DNA from: Dromiciops gliroides
Taxonomy: Eukaryota > Chordata > Mammalia > Microbiotheria > Microbiotheriidae
Assembly (NCBI RefSeq): GCF_019393635.1
Contig: NC_057863.1
Coordinates: forward strand, 1,118,501-1,182,500
Direction: 5' to 3'
Length of the DNA: 64,000 bases
Shown: piece by piece, positions 11,551 to 24,900 of the stretch
How positions within the stretch are numbered: the first letter of the stretch is position 1
Layout of the letters: each line of letters begins with the position of its first letter
Translations under genes and position numbers: made by a program
Notes under the pieces: model-generated
The model's database searches: none
The model's input: the letters and a program-made list of their open reading frames with translations, nothing else
Told to the model about the DNA's origin: nothing

Positions 11551-12122
11551 TGAACGCTGGTAATGAGACTGCCCCTTATTCCCTCCTGGGCTTCCTCCTG
11601 CTCCTTTGTTTTCAAGTGTTTCATGCCATTCTTTCTCCCCACTCTCCTCCCACATACCCTGCCCCACTTAGAACAAGGGGAATCAAGCCAGACAGACCCA
11701 CTGCTGGCTCTGTCTAAAGGTGTTCATTGCATTCTGCTCCCCTAGGCTATCACCTCTTGGCTAAGATGCAGGAACTATGGCTCAGCCTGAGCCTGGAAGT
11801 CCTTTGTGTTTGCTTTCCTTGGTGCAAGTGTGGTCCTTGTGCCAGTTCTCCAGGTTCTGCACATTTCACTGTGCTCTCAGTTCATCCAGGTCTTCCTAGG
11901 CTTCTTGGAATCCATTGCAGTGTTCCCTAACTCTTGGTTCGGTGATGTACCGTCCCCTTCACAAACCATGGCTCACTCAGCTCTTCCCCCGCTGCCGGGC
12001 AGCCCGAATTCCCAATTGCTTTGCCCTGCTCCTTGCCTTCCCCTCAGTGTCAGAGCAGGCCCTTATGCTCATGAAGGGACTCCTGCAGAAACAATGGTGC
12101 CAGGAGAGCCGGAAAGCTTGAT
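11551..12122. other. Intergenic, nothing recognised
   Basis: Mixed sequence with no exon-like conservation, repeats or RNA gene visible to me. Confidence 0.4.
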
Positions 12123-12160
12123 GCTCCCAGGGGTTAGGGTTAGGGTTAGGCTCCCAGGGG
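12123..12160. repeat. Short interstitial telomeric repeat between direct repeats
   Basis: TTAGGGTTAGGGTTAG at 12134-12149 is flanked by exact 11-base direct copies of GCTCCCAGGGG at 12123-12133 and 12150-12160. The arrangement looks like telomere-type DNA filled in at a staggered break. Confidence 0.85.
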
Positions 12161-13797
12161 CCAGGTGGGTTGCAGAAACAGATGTGATTAATGGGCCAAG
12201 TTCTCAAAGGAGCCAAGAGCAGAGGGATTGGGACACAAGCAGAGGGTCTGGTTTTGGCAAGAGGGCCTAGCTCAGAGCCTGAGACCAGAGGAAGCGAGGG
12301 GACAACGGGGGGGAGGATGGAGGGAGAGCTGCCCTCATCGTGAATGCCCTGACTAAATAGGTGTCTGGCTGAGGGGATACACTGATAAGGAGCGGGCACC
12401 GCTGGGTGGAGCTGGGCTCCTGGGTGAGCTCCAGCACTGAAGGGAGTGAGATAGGCACTGGAGAAGAGCAGCAGGACCCAGAGACATCTGTGAGGGCCCC
12501 ACAGAGCTTATTTTGAAGGCTCCCTCAGGATTCCTGGAGATAAAGGGAGGGGCAAGAGATTGGTAGAGATGAATCACGTGGGCATTGAGAAGACTGAGGC
12601 CCGGAGCCCGGTCCCCAAGAATGAGACAAGGGCATACAGTAAGCACTTAATAAATGCTTGTTGATGATGAGTTCCAGGGGCACAGGGAGGGGTCTGGAAG
12701 TACCCATGGAAACCCAAGAACCTGCCTCTCTGTCCCCCATGTCTCCCTCTCAGGGAGTCTAGGGATCCTTCCTAGGATTTGAAGGGAAGGGGGGCCTCGG
12801 GGAGATTTGAATCCAGCTCCCTTATTTGACAGAGGAAGTGACAGGGGCTCATGGCAGAGTGGAGCCACCCCAGAGCCAGCTCGCCTCCCTGCGTCCACAT
12901 CCTAAGCCAAGAGCCACCTTCCCAGGCAGGATCCAAGGGGTGTTCACAGAGGGAGGCTCTGCCTTTGAACAGGCTCACTGCTGCTGGGGAGGGGAGGAGG
13001 GATGCTATCTCTCCACCTCCTACCCAGCTCCCACTCCTGGCAGGCAGGGACCAATGAGACAAGGTAAACAGGAAACAGCCCCCCTCGGCCATGGGGGGGG
13101 GGGCAATAGTGTGAACAAAGACAAGGAAATGCAGAAGATACAAGGGCAAGGCAGGAGGACTCAGTACAGGCCTGATGTGGGGAGGGGCCCTTGAGCTGAG
13201 CCTGGAGACAGCCGGGGAGGTCATGAGCCCCAGGCCAGACATGCTGGGCCTCCTTGAGTCCTGAAAGAAGGGGCAAAAGCCCCTGCCAGTGATAGGTGAA
13301 AGTGTGGAAAATGAGAGGTCCCCAAGGCAGGAAAAGGGTGTGGGAATTTATTGTGATTTGGGGACCCTGCCTTTGGGCTGAGATTAAAAAGCCTTAGGCC
13401 CTCAGGGTTCTCCTCTGTGTAAAATGGGTGCCCCTCCCCCTTTGCTTCAGCCTAGCAGAGGAGTCCATGGGCCTTAGAGAATATGGCTAGGCAGACAGCT
13501 GGGGAAAGCCCCAGCTCCCTCCACCCTGAGGGGAGCTGCCCCAGAGATCCCAGGCTTGTCCTACCAGGCCCTGGGCACGCAGCAGGGGGCACGGGCCCCT
13601 CAAACCCTGGGTGTGGTGCGGCACAGCAGACTCAAGCCCCCTGGAAGCAGCCCTAGCGCAGCCGGCGGATTAGCTTGGCATGTTCGGGGGCACAGGGAGC
13701 CCGAGGTTTGAGGGGAGAGAAGGAAGATGTATACCAGGGAGTTAGACAGTGAAGGAGGATGGAGAAGACACTAAGGGAGGATGAGGATGGGTAGAAG
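12161..13797. other. Intergenic, mostly unrecognised
   Basis: An L2-type tail (AGTAAGCACTTAATAAATGC) lies at 12638-12665. The rest is GC-rich with no exon or element I can name. Confidence 0.45.
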
Positions 13798-13807
13798 GAG
13801 GTCACTG

Positions 13808-13943
13808 AGATAGAGCACCAGCCCTGGAGTCAGGAGGACCTGAGTTCAAATCCAGCCTCAGACACTTAACACTTACTAGCTGTGTGACCCTACGCAAGTC
13901 ACAACCCCAATTGCCTCACCAAAAAAAAAAAGAAGAAGAGAAA
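13808..13943 (+). mobile_element. CORE-SINE, 5'-truncated
   Basis: Starts inside the element at AGATAGAGCACCAGCC and keeps the CORE and A-tail. The duplication GAGGTCACTG lies at 13798-13807 and 13944-13953. Confidence 0.92.
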
Positions 13944-14189
13944 GAGGTCACTGTGGGGAAGAGATGCTAGAGACACCGGGAGGACTCCGGAGGACTAAGA
14001 GAATGCAAGGAGGTTGGTGGGAGAAGGCTAGAGAAGCTGAGAGGTCGGTGAGAAAGGGACACAAGAGATGCTGAGGGGGGCAGACTGACTGAGCAAGTAG
14101 TGAAAGCACAGGGGAGCTGGAGTGAAGGAGAAAAAGAGTGAAAGCTGGAGAGGAGTGGAGGCAAACTGGAAGCAGCATACCCTCAGGCA

Positions 14190-14560
14190 AGAGCCGGCAA
14201 TGGCCATTATTATATTAAAAGCAAGCCAGCAATGGCCATTGTTATATGAAAAGCAGACAGGTCTCTTATAACTTTGCATTTCTTATCTCTTATGTTTATT
14301 TTTATAAATAAACCTGGCTTTGATTATTTAATTAAGAGACTTCTTAATCGTTTGCTTATCAATTTGGAAGCAGAGCAATGTGGGGAATTTTATAAACGGC
14401 TCATATTAAATTAATAGCAGTCAGATAGCCAGCCAGCCAGTCAAACATCCACAGATTAGGCCCCAGTAAATTAGGTAAAAATATTCTTACAAGGGCAATC
14501 ACTCTAATTTTCCAAAAGGGGAAGAAAACAGCAAACTATAGATGCCTGGGAGGTTAAGTC
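14190..14560. repeat. AT-rich, possibly LTR-like segment
   Basis: An AT-rich block contains two imperfect copies of a roughly 28-base unit (CAATGGCCATTATTATAT and CAATGGCCATTGTTATAT) and an AATAAA near 14305. It may be part of an old LTR-type element, but no ends are certain. Confidence 0.3.
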
Positions 14561-15660
14561 TAGCCTGGATCATTAAAGAGATGGCTAGGAAGCAGTGATT
14601 TGTCTTCACCCGCATTGTGCCAGCCTAGCCACACATGCTTTTTGGACAGGGTGAGTGAGCTACTCAGTAAAAAGGATATGCTGTGCTTACTTTGCCCAGA
14701 TTTTAGGCTATCTCTGCACTGAGCCTCATTATTCTTGTGGAGAGAATGGAGAAATGTGGATTAGAATGCCGCCCCTTTGGGGCAGAGGTCATCTCCCTTT
14801 TCTTGTCTTTGTATCCCCAATGTCTGCCACACAGTAGGTGCTTAATGCGTGCATGATTCAGAGCTGCTTTGGTGGCCTGGCTTGAGAAGAAGTCATGAAC
14901 AGTTCAGCATCCACAAGGCAGGAGGGATCAGGTGCCCCAGGTTCCTTGACGGTTTGGTGTTTTTATCAGTGATTCACATCAAGGCCCAGGTGGCATGAGG
15001 ACCCCAGGTTAGGGGAGGGACAGCTGGTCTGCATCCAAGAAGAATCTTGGCAGGTTAACGTACAGAGCCAGATCTCGTAAGACGAAGTTCGATGGGGATG
15101 ACTAGAAAATCATCTTCACTTAATTATAAAAACATCAACCTCTCAAATGCAAATAGTCATTCTGAGAAATAGCTGGGGCATTTAGCTCCCATGAGCCCAT
15201 ATGGGTCCGCCAGGGGCCATGAAGACAGCCTGTGCTGAGAGGGGCAGAGCCCTCCGGGATAAGGAAAAGGCAGGCAGGTCCCTCATCCAGGCTGCCTCTG
15301 GACACTGGCACTCGGTTCTAGGCCCACAGTTTAGCAAGGGCACAGTCTAGAGAGCTTCTGGGGGTGACTTCCACACTGGCCAGGGGTCCCGAGAACGTGC
15401 CCTTGGAGGGATCCAAGGAAGGAGAACCTTTATAAGTGCAAATGGAGCTCCCAGTCTTTGGGAGGCCCTGCTGGGGCCATGAGTCTAGCCAGGTGAGGGT
15501 GGTGACAGCCCAGGCTAGACCCCACCTCCCCTCACCCTTCCCAACTCCCTTTGGGGCAATTCCTTCTCCTTTAGACTGTTAGCTCTCTGAGGGCAGGGAT
15601 TGTCTTTCTGCCTGTCTCCAGCACTCGGAGAGCCCTAGGGTCTAGCAACCACAGAGGCTG
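14561..15660. other. Intergenic with L2 tails
   Basis: 14770-14850 (TTTGTATCCCCAATGTCTGC, then CAGTAGGTGCTTAATGCG) and 15570-15640 (TTAGCTCTCTGAGGGCAG) are L2 3' ends. The rest is not recognised. Confidence 0.5.
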
Positions 15661-15666
15661 CTGGGT

Positions 15667-15704
15667 CCCCCCCCCCCCTCCCCTTCCCCCCCCCCCCCCC
15701 CCCC
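15667..15704. repeat. Poly-C / C-rich tract
   Basis: Two C runs of about 10 and 18 bases separated by TCCCCTTC. The minus strand is G-rich and could form a quadruplex. Such runs are prone to length errors in assemblies. Confidence 0.9.
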
Positions 15705-16149
15705 GGGCTCCCGGGCCTTCCTTCCAGCCCTGGTCACCCCTTCCCTCCTTCAAAGCAGCTTCCGGGTCACTATGGGGCTGGGGAGGCTTGGAGCTCCCGA
15801 GGCCACTTCCAGACTCTCACCAAGATCACGACTGAGTTCAGGTGTCATGGCCACCCTCTGACCACCAGGCCATTCTCTGTCCTTTGTGCAGGGGTTTGGG
15901 GGCTGGCTCACAGTCTGTCTCTCTCCTCTCTACTTCTGACCCCCCCCCCCCAGCACCTTCCCCTCCACCGTCTTCAGCGACACAGCCTTGGTCCGGCTGT
16001 CACCCACAAATGTGCCCCTGCCTATCCAAGCACTGAACCGCCTTCGTCTCAGGAGAACCCCGAATCCTACCATCCCTCCCTCTGGCTTACTTCCCTGGCC
16101 AGGCTGGCCACCCCCGGCTACCCCTTCCCCCTTCCATTCCCAGCCCCTG

Positions 16150-17600
<1,451 letters not shown>

Positions 17601-18618
17601 CCTGTGGGGTCAAGCGAGCCAGTCTAACCGGGTTCTGCAGGAGATCAGACTGAGGACAGCTAGCGTGCCCCCCTCTCCTCGTGTCCCAGGGGCTTCTCCA
17701 ACCTTACGTGCCCAGTCTCTTCAGCCTCCAAGATGCCTCACACGCACACCCGGTTCTTAGTCCTGGAAGCCAGGCCTCCCTGCGGTGGTCAGTGAGTGAT
17801 GGGAGCTTGGTGACCATACGGAGCTGCCAGCCCGAGAGCCCAGAGAGCAGTGAGGCCTTTGGGAGGCCGTGCTCAAGTTTTAGAGACATTCCTAGGGAAG
17901 TTTGTCTGGGGAAATAAGGCCTGAATTCCTAGAGGAGGTGAGGGTTAAAGTGGCCTCTGTGTGTGTGTGTATGACAGACAGACAAGAGACAGACAGACCC
18001 ACGCTGGAGCAGACTGGGGACACACAACATAAATGCCCAACAGCCCCTACAGGGGACTTCCCCTGCACAGACACCCCTGAGGCAGAAGGGAATCCAACTG
18101 GATTTGACAGAAAGCAGGCAGGAAGCAGCGAGCTGGCCCCCAGCCCCCTTAGCAGCCCACTCACTTCTCCTACTGTAGTTGGAGCCAGTTAATTTTGTTC
18201 AGAAAAGGACCGTTCTTGATCCCTGTCCCTGCCTCCAGATGGCCGGCATGAGCAGCCTCACCTACTTTGGCAGTGCTGGAGCCGGGCTCAGGGCTTGTGC
18301 CTAATTAGCAGGAGGCAGCGCCAAAGGAGAGCCCACATCCTGGCTCTTGCCCCTCGGGGCCACCAGCCGGCTCTGAGGTCCTGCTCTGGCCTCTGTTTTC
18401 TCATCGATCAGAAAGGGGCTTGGCCTCAATCTGGAGACTTCCCGGTGGATTCCCTTGTAAAAAGGCAAGCGATGGAAGTGCTGGGGAAACCCTTCTGGAA
18501 GCTTTGGCCTCATTGGAAAACCTGTCTTCCAGGGGAGTCCAGAGGAGTCAGAGGTCCTCCTAAGGACTCCAGGGAAGGATGAGATGAGAAGGTCCTGAAA
18601 TGAAGAGCAGCCCAGGAA
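17601..18618. other. Intergenic upstream of ITGAE
   Basis: Contains a short GTGTGTGTGTATGACAGACA patch (17959-17985) and a possible MIR tail near 18385-18450. No coding segment recognised. Confidence 0.45.
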
Positions 18619-18706
18619 GTTTTTCTCTCTGTTTTTCTGTCTGTCTCTGTCTCTGTGTCTCTGTGTCTCTGTGTCTCTGTGTCTCTGTCTCTATCTCTGT
18701 CTTTGT

Positions 18707-18753
<47 letters not shown>

Positions 18754-18785
18754 TGTCTCTCTCTCTTTCTGCCTCTCTGTCTCTC
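18619..18785. repeat. (TCTG)n / (TG)n compound microsatellite
   Basis: TCTCTGTG variants (18619-18710), about 21 TG units (18711-18752), then a TCTC tail. It ends about 160 bases upstream of the ITGAE start codon, so it may lie in the core promoter. Confidence 0.95.
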
Positions 18786-18944
18786 ACACGCAGGCACGCA
18801 AACACACACCCCGACCGCCCCCAGGGGTTGTGTGTTCCTCTGTGTAGACATGAATATATTCTTGTGGGAACCTGCACCAGCTGTCCTGAGAGTGCTACAC
18901 CTGCTGCTGGAGAGCCTGCGCCAGCTTCAGCCCCAGCACCCGAC
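18786..18944 (+). promoter_or_regulatory. ITGAE: Putative ITGAE proximal promoter and 5' UTR
   Basis: A weak TATA-like AATATATT lies at 18853-18860, about 90 bases before the ATG. The placement is inferred only from proximity to exon 1; the transcription start cannot be read from the sequence. Confidence 0.3.
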
Positions 18945-18978
18945 ATGAGGCTGCTCCAGACTCTCCTCTGGCTGACAG
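18945..18978 (+). CDS. ITGAE: ITGAE exon 1: signal peptide
   Basis: ATG, then [10 protein letters not shown], ending in phase 1 at a consensus GTAAG donor. Joined to exon 2 it gives an 18-residue hydrophobic signal ahead of FNLD, the same length as in human. The start is chosen because it is the only ATG that produces this signal in frame. Confidence 0.8.
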
Positions 18979-21900
18979 GTAAGCCAACCTGAGTCCTTGT
19001 CCCCAGCTGCCTCCCTGGTCCCCGGTTCTGTCTCTGAGCTGCTCCCTTGTGTTCTTCCCTCGGCCCCTCAGTGAGGCCCTCTGGTCTTCACCTCCTGCTG
19101 GATCAAACATTTTGGGAACCCTGGCTTCTTGGCCGGGCTCCCCGGGAAGACCTCAGGAGGTGCAGGAACTTGGATGGGCAGAAAATATCTTTTTTTCACT
19201 CTAACTGGTTTCCTTTGTGCCTCGCATATTTCATTGTCTACCTTCACAAACATTATCCTGAGAAAGCAGGGGCTCATTAGAGCCTAATCCCCAGTGGCCA
19301 CTGGGCCCCCCAACCCACAGGGAGCCCAGAGCCCCAGCTCTTTGGGGGTTGGAACTTCAGAAGACAGGAAACTCACAGCAGGAGGCTGCCCATTGTCCCA
19401 GGCTTCTGTGAGGCTGGCTGCCAAGCTCCGTCTCTGCCCTACCCCAGCTGCGAGTCAGCTGCAGGCATGAATGAGCTGCGGCAACCCCCCAAAGTCTTCC
19501 CGAAGGGACCCGGGCCCTGGGCTCAGCAGGAGACTGAGCAGAGGCTCTGAGATGGATGCCATTGGGAGATTCCAGAGAGAGGGAGGTGCTGGCCAGGTGT
19601 CCCCAGCTCTGGGCAGACCCCATCCAGAGCCTGGGCTCAGGTCTGGACGTGTGCCTTAAAGAGTGCCACTGTTCTCTGAGCCAGCAGCTGGGCTGGGTGG
19701 GGACTGGCTAGCCCAGAGCCCATGACATCCAAGGACAATGGAGACATGTTTGGTCTGAGGGAGAAAACCTCAGAGCATCAGATTCTCAAGGTTTGGGAAG
19801 GCCCTTAGCCTTGGGGAGTTGGAGCCCCTAGGGGAGAGTCAGGAACCTCAGCTAAGAGGTCACAGGGCTGATTGTCAGGGGAACCTTCCCTAAGAGGGTT
19901 AGTTGTTCCTGGAGGAGGTGGACTCCCCACCCCCTTGAGCACCTCCCCCGCCTCCAGACAAGTGCTGGATAGACTCTGGTCTGGTATGTCCCCGGTGCTT
20001 GTGGGACAGATCCAAAGCCACGAAGTCCCTTGTTTTCTCAGCACCCACTGGGTTCCAGGCCCTGGGCTCAGCCTGGGGACACCAAGAAAGGCCAAGAGCA
20101 AACAGTCCCCACTCTCAAGGAGCTCCCAGCCTCATGGGGGAGACAACAGGCAAACACACCTCTTTAGAGAGAGGGAGGAGGAACTGGGGGCAGTCCCAGA
20201 GGGAAGGCAGCTGGACTAAGGAGCAGGGGGAAGGCTTCCTGGAGCAGGTGGATTTTTGCCAGAAGATGGTGATGCAGAAAGCAGGCATAGCAGGCGTGGG
20301 GGCAGCCAAGAGAGGGGGGCCGGGCAGCGAGGTGTCAGGAGCCAGGAAAGCCATGGGGAAAGGAGAGCTGTTGGCTGTGAAGGGACTTGAACGCTCCAGG
20401 ATTTTTGATTTGCTCCCACAGGCCCTCAATGGGGAGCTGCTGGAATTGGTTGAGGAGGGGATGGCAGGAAGAGCCCCAAGCTTTAGGAAGCTCACAGATG
20501 GACTGGAGCAGGGAGGGAGCTTCGGAAGGCAGGAGCCCACCCCCAGCAGCTACACCAATCATGTAGGAGTGAAGTGAGGACCATCTGCCCGAGCTGGGGC
20601 GGGGCCAAGGAAGAGAGGGGCCACTGACCGCCCGTTGCATGTGTGGCTGAGAGTTAAGGATGCCTCTGAGCTCTGAGCCTGAGTGACTGGGAGGGATGTG
20701 GTGATGCCCTTTCCAGTGAGAGGGGAGGGAGGAAACAATAATGAGTTCACTTTGGGGCATGTTATAGCACATCCAGGCCAAGTTATCTAAAACCTGCCTT
20801 CTTAAACTCTGGGTCGAGACCCCAGATGGGCTCATGCAACTGAATGTGGGGGTTGTGAAAAATCTGGCAGCTGTAAAAACTTCTGTCTTCCTCTTTTATA
20901 CACCTCTCTACCCCAGGTCTAGTAGAAGTCCGGCAACCGGAAAAGCTTATGTCTACCTTTTCTATATACCTGTGTATATACCAGAGGAGAGGAAAGGAGA
21001 GGAAGGAGGGGGGAAGGAGAGGAGGGGGAGAGACAGAGACAGACAGAGAGACAGAAGAGAAGAGAGGAGAGGAGAGGAAGGAGGGGGGAAGGAGAGGAGG
21101 GGGAGAGACAGAGACAGACAGAGAGACAGAGACAGAGGAGAAGAGAGGAGAGGAAGGAGGGGGGAAGGAGAGGAGGTGGAGAGAGAGAGACAGAGACTCA
21201 GAGACAGAGACAGAGAGACAGAGGAGAGGAAAGGAAAGGAAGGAGGGGGGAAGAAGAGGAGGGGGAGAGACAGAGACAGAGGGAGAGACAGAGGAGAAGA
21301 GAGGAGAGGAAGGAGGGGTGAAGGAGAGGAGGGGGAGAGACAGAGACAGACAGAGAGACAGAGACAGAGGAGAAGAGAGGAGAGGAAGGAGGGGGGAAGG
21401 AGAGGAGGTGGAGAGAGACAGAGACTCAGAGACAGAGACAGAGAGACAGAGGAGAGGAAAGGAAAGGAAGGAGGGGGGAAGGAGAGGAGGGGGAGAGACA
21501 GAGACAGAGGGAGAGACAGAGGAGAAGAGAGGAGAGGAAGGAGGGGTGAAGGAGAGGAGGGGGAGAGACAGAGACAGACAGAGAGACAGAGACAGAGGAG
21601 AAGAGAGGAGAGGAAGGAGGGGGGAAGGAGAGGAGGTGGAGAGAGAGAGACAGAGACTCAGAGACAGAGACAGAGAGACAGAGGAGAGGAAAGGAAAGGA
21701 AGGAGGGGGGGAAGGAGAGGAGGGGGAGAGACAGAGACAGAGGGAGAGACAGAGGAGAAGAGAGGAGAGGAAGGAGGGGTGAAGGAGAGGAGGGGGAGAG
21801 ACAGAGACAGACAGAGAGAGACAGAGGAGAAGAGAGGAGAGGAAGGAGGGGGGAAGGAGAGGAGGTGGAGAGAGAGAGACAGAGACTCAGAGACAGAGAC

Positions 21901-24900
21901 AGAGAGACAGAGGAGAGGAAAGGAGAGGAAGGAGGGGGGAAGGAGAGGAGGGGGAGAGACAGAGACAGAGAGACAGAGACAGAGGGAGAGACAGAGGAGA
22001 AGAGAGAAGAGGAAGGAGGGGGGAAGGAGAGGAGGGGGAGAGAGAGAGAAGGAGAGAGACAGAGAGACAGAGACAGAGAGAGAGGAGAGTATAAAGGAGT
22101 AGAGGGTGATGGGTGACTCCCAGTGTCCAAGGCTGCAGAGACGTCAAGAAGGACCCTAGGGGCAGCTAGGTGGCATAGTGGATAAAGCACCGACCCTGGA
22201 TTCAGGAGTACCTGAGTTCAAAGCCAGCCTCAGACACTTAACACTTACTGGCTGTGTAACCCTGGGCAAGTCACTTAACCCCTAATTGCCTCTCAAAAAC
22301 AAAAACAAACAAGAAGGCCCCTCCCAGCATAGAGATGCTGTGATTCTGGGAAGATCTGGACACTACCTTCATACACCAACTCCTGTGGAGCTGGCTCCGA
22401 TGACAGTGTCCCTGACAAGGGCAAGTCACTTAACCCCCATTGCCCTGCAAAAACAAACAAACAAAACAAAAAAAGAAAGGAGGGAGATGTGGGTGGCCAG
22501 ATGCTTCCACCTTGGACCTGCTATATGACCTTGGCCAAGTCCTTGCCCTTCTTCCTAGGTCAAGAGCAGGGCAAGGGTGGAGCTTGCTGGTCTCTGGGGT
22601 GCCTCCCAGACCCCCAGGAGCTAGGCCTTGAAGACTGGTCAGAGCGGAAGGGGCTGGCTGGCTGTGGAGGCCTCCTCCCTGCACATAAGGGGCTGCCGCA
22701 CTGCCCAGCATCCCTAGGGAGGCCTGACTTTGTGTCCTGGGGAGAGGGAAGGGACCCAGCACTCAGGCCTCTCCAGGCTCTTTGCCCAGCACCCCTGGGT
22801 CTTGCCTAGCCTTGAAGAACTGGGAAGTGAAGCTGCACAGAGATAAAGAATGGTGGTGGCTGCCATCCTTTGGTCCTCACCACAACCCTGGGAGGCAAGT
22901 GCTCTGTGCACCCCCATTGGACATGTGGGGAAGCTGAGGTAGAACAAGATTCAGGACTTGCCCAGGGTCACACAGCCACCAAGGATCTATGGTTGGATTT
23001 GAACTCCTGACTCCAAGCCAGCACTGGGGCCTTTGTGACTGACCTTGCTGGGCACTCCTCCCACGCCTCTCAGACATGGAGACATGAGGGAGTCATCCCC
23101 ACTGTACCGTGAGGAAGCTGAGGCTGGTCACCCGGCCAGGAAGTATCAGAGGCAGGATTCAAACCCAGTACTGTGTTCACCAATTAGAGGCACACTTTGA
23201 TATGCTGTCACTCATGAGCAGCCAGACCTTTCTGGTCAGCAGGAGAGGCCTAGCAGGACTGGCTCTGGACTCCTCCCCAGTGTGGGAGGCTCAGTGACTC
23301 AGGTCTGTGTCACCATGAGACACCCCTGCCTGGGGGGCGGAAGCCGGTGGCTGGGGGGTGTCTGTATGACATCGTGGGGCCCGTGTGGTTGGGGTGATAG
23401 CTGGAACTGCAGTCAGACAGCGGCTTCTGTGGTCACAGATGGTACATGAGTCAGGGATACCTGACAATCTGCCTGTCCCCCTTGCTTCCTCCTCTTGGGG
23501 GCCTTGCCGGTGTGAGATTTAAAATTGGATATTAGATCATAAATCTCCCCTACTTAACTTTTCCCTTAATTTATCTCCCAGACTAGTAAATGGAAGAAGC
23601 TTCTGGTTTTCTAGATAGAGCCTTTATTGTATATAAGGTGTTGTTGATTAGAAGGATAGGAAAATAGAAATACAGTACAAATCGTCTTAAATCTAGGCTT
23701 AGTCTATATTCCTTATAAAAACTCACCAAACCAAAAAGGCCACCTTTGGAGTGAGGGAGACCATCTGTGCCGCGCCGCCAGGAGTCCCGCCAAGCAGGCA
23801 AAAAGGCCTACTCTCCTTCTCTCCACCCCGGAAGTCAAAAAACCCGGCAGGCAGTCTGACATGCGCAGCAGGCGGACTGTAACCGGCAGGCAGTCTGACA
23901 TGCACAGCAGGCGGACTGTTCATCTCCTCCCCAAAAGGGTGGTCCTTGAAAAACTGGCGTCTTTCAGTATCCTAACCGACTGTTAAAAACTTTCATATTT
24001 TACCACACCGGGGATTGTCTGAGAAGCCCTGTCCACAGCCTCAGGAAATGGGTGAAATGGTGGGTGGCTCCCCGAGAGAGAGATAGGGCTCAGGGCCTGT
24101 GGTCTCCCACGGGTGGGCTGAGCCAGGGACTGTTATTATTAGGATGGTCTGTCCTCAGCCAACCCCCACCCCACCCCCGCCCAGCTCGAGGAGGTCCCAG
24201 GCAGGCCCCCTGGAGATATTTCAGCCCTAGTCCCAAGAGATGGATTCCACCTGACTTGTGTTCTGACCCTTGGGCTAACCTTCCTCTGAGGTTCTGGTGC
24301 TGGGGAAGTATCCTCCCAGCCTGGCTACCCCCGGTACCCTGACCATGGACTCTGGGGACACTGTGGCTCATCCCTGCTGGGCAAATCCACAGCTGCCTAT
24401 GAACCTGATGTTGGGGAGACAAGGCCAGCAGTGAGATGGCAAGGAAGCTACCCAAGGTCACTTGGCAGGCCTGGGCATGGGGCCAAGCCAGGGAACCCTG
24501 TGCTCATGCCGGGCTGGAGCTCCTCCAGGCATTTACTGCTGAAGTCAGGAAGAAAAGAGAAGTGGGGTCCTCTGGGACCGACTGTCGTTTTGTTGTTCAT
24601 CCTTCATTACCAAGAGGACCGATGACATCCTGCCTTGACTTGGCATGAGCTGGATTGAAGAGAGGCAGAGCTGGGCCGGCAGCCTCACCTTCTCCGCCAG
24701 TCATCCAAGCCCAGCAGCAGGACCAGAGTCGGGAGGGCTGGGGGAGGGGGGCAGGACGCAGTGGGGGACCTGGGCCTTTGTAAAGTAAGGTCTTTCCCAG
24801 GTCTCAGTGTGTCCAAGGCCAGGCCCATTCAGTGGTCAAGGGCTGGGGAAGAATGGGACAAAAGATAGTCCCAGTCTGGGACTTCTGGCCAGAATGTTGC

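Noticed and set aside
20834-22102. 422-codon open frame rich in [14 protein letters not shown] repeats, and a 254-codon Ser/Leu-rich frame opposite
   Set aside because: Both are translations of the purine-strand minisatellite. There is no splice or promoter evidence and no sequence outside the repeat.
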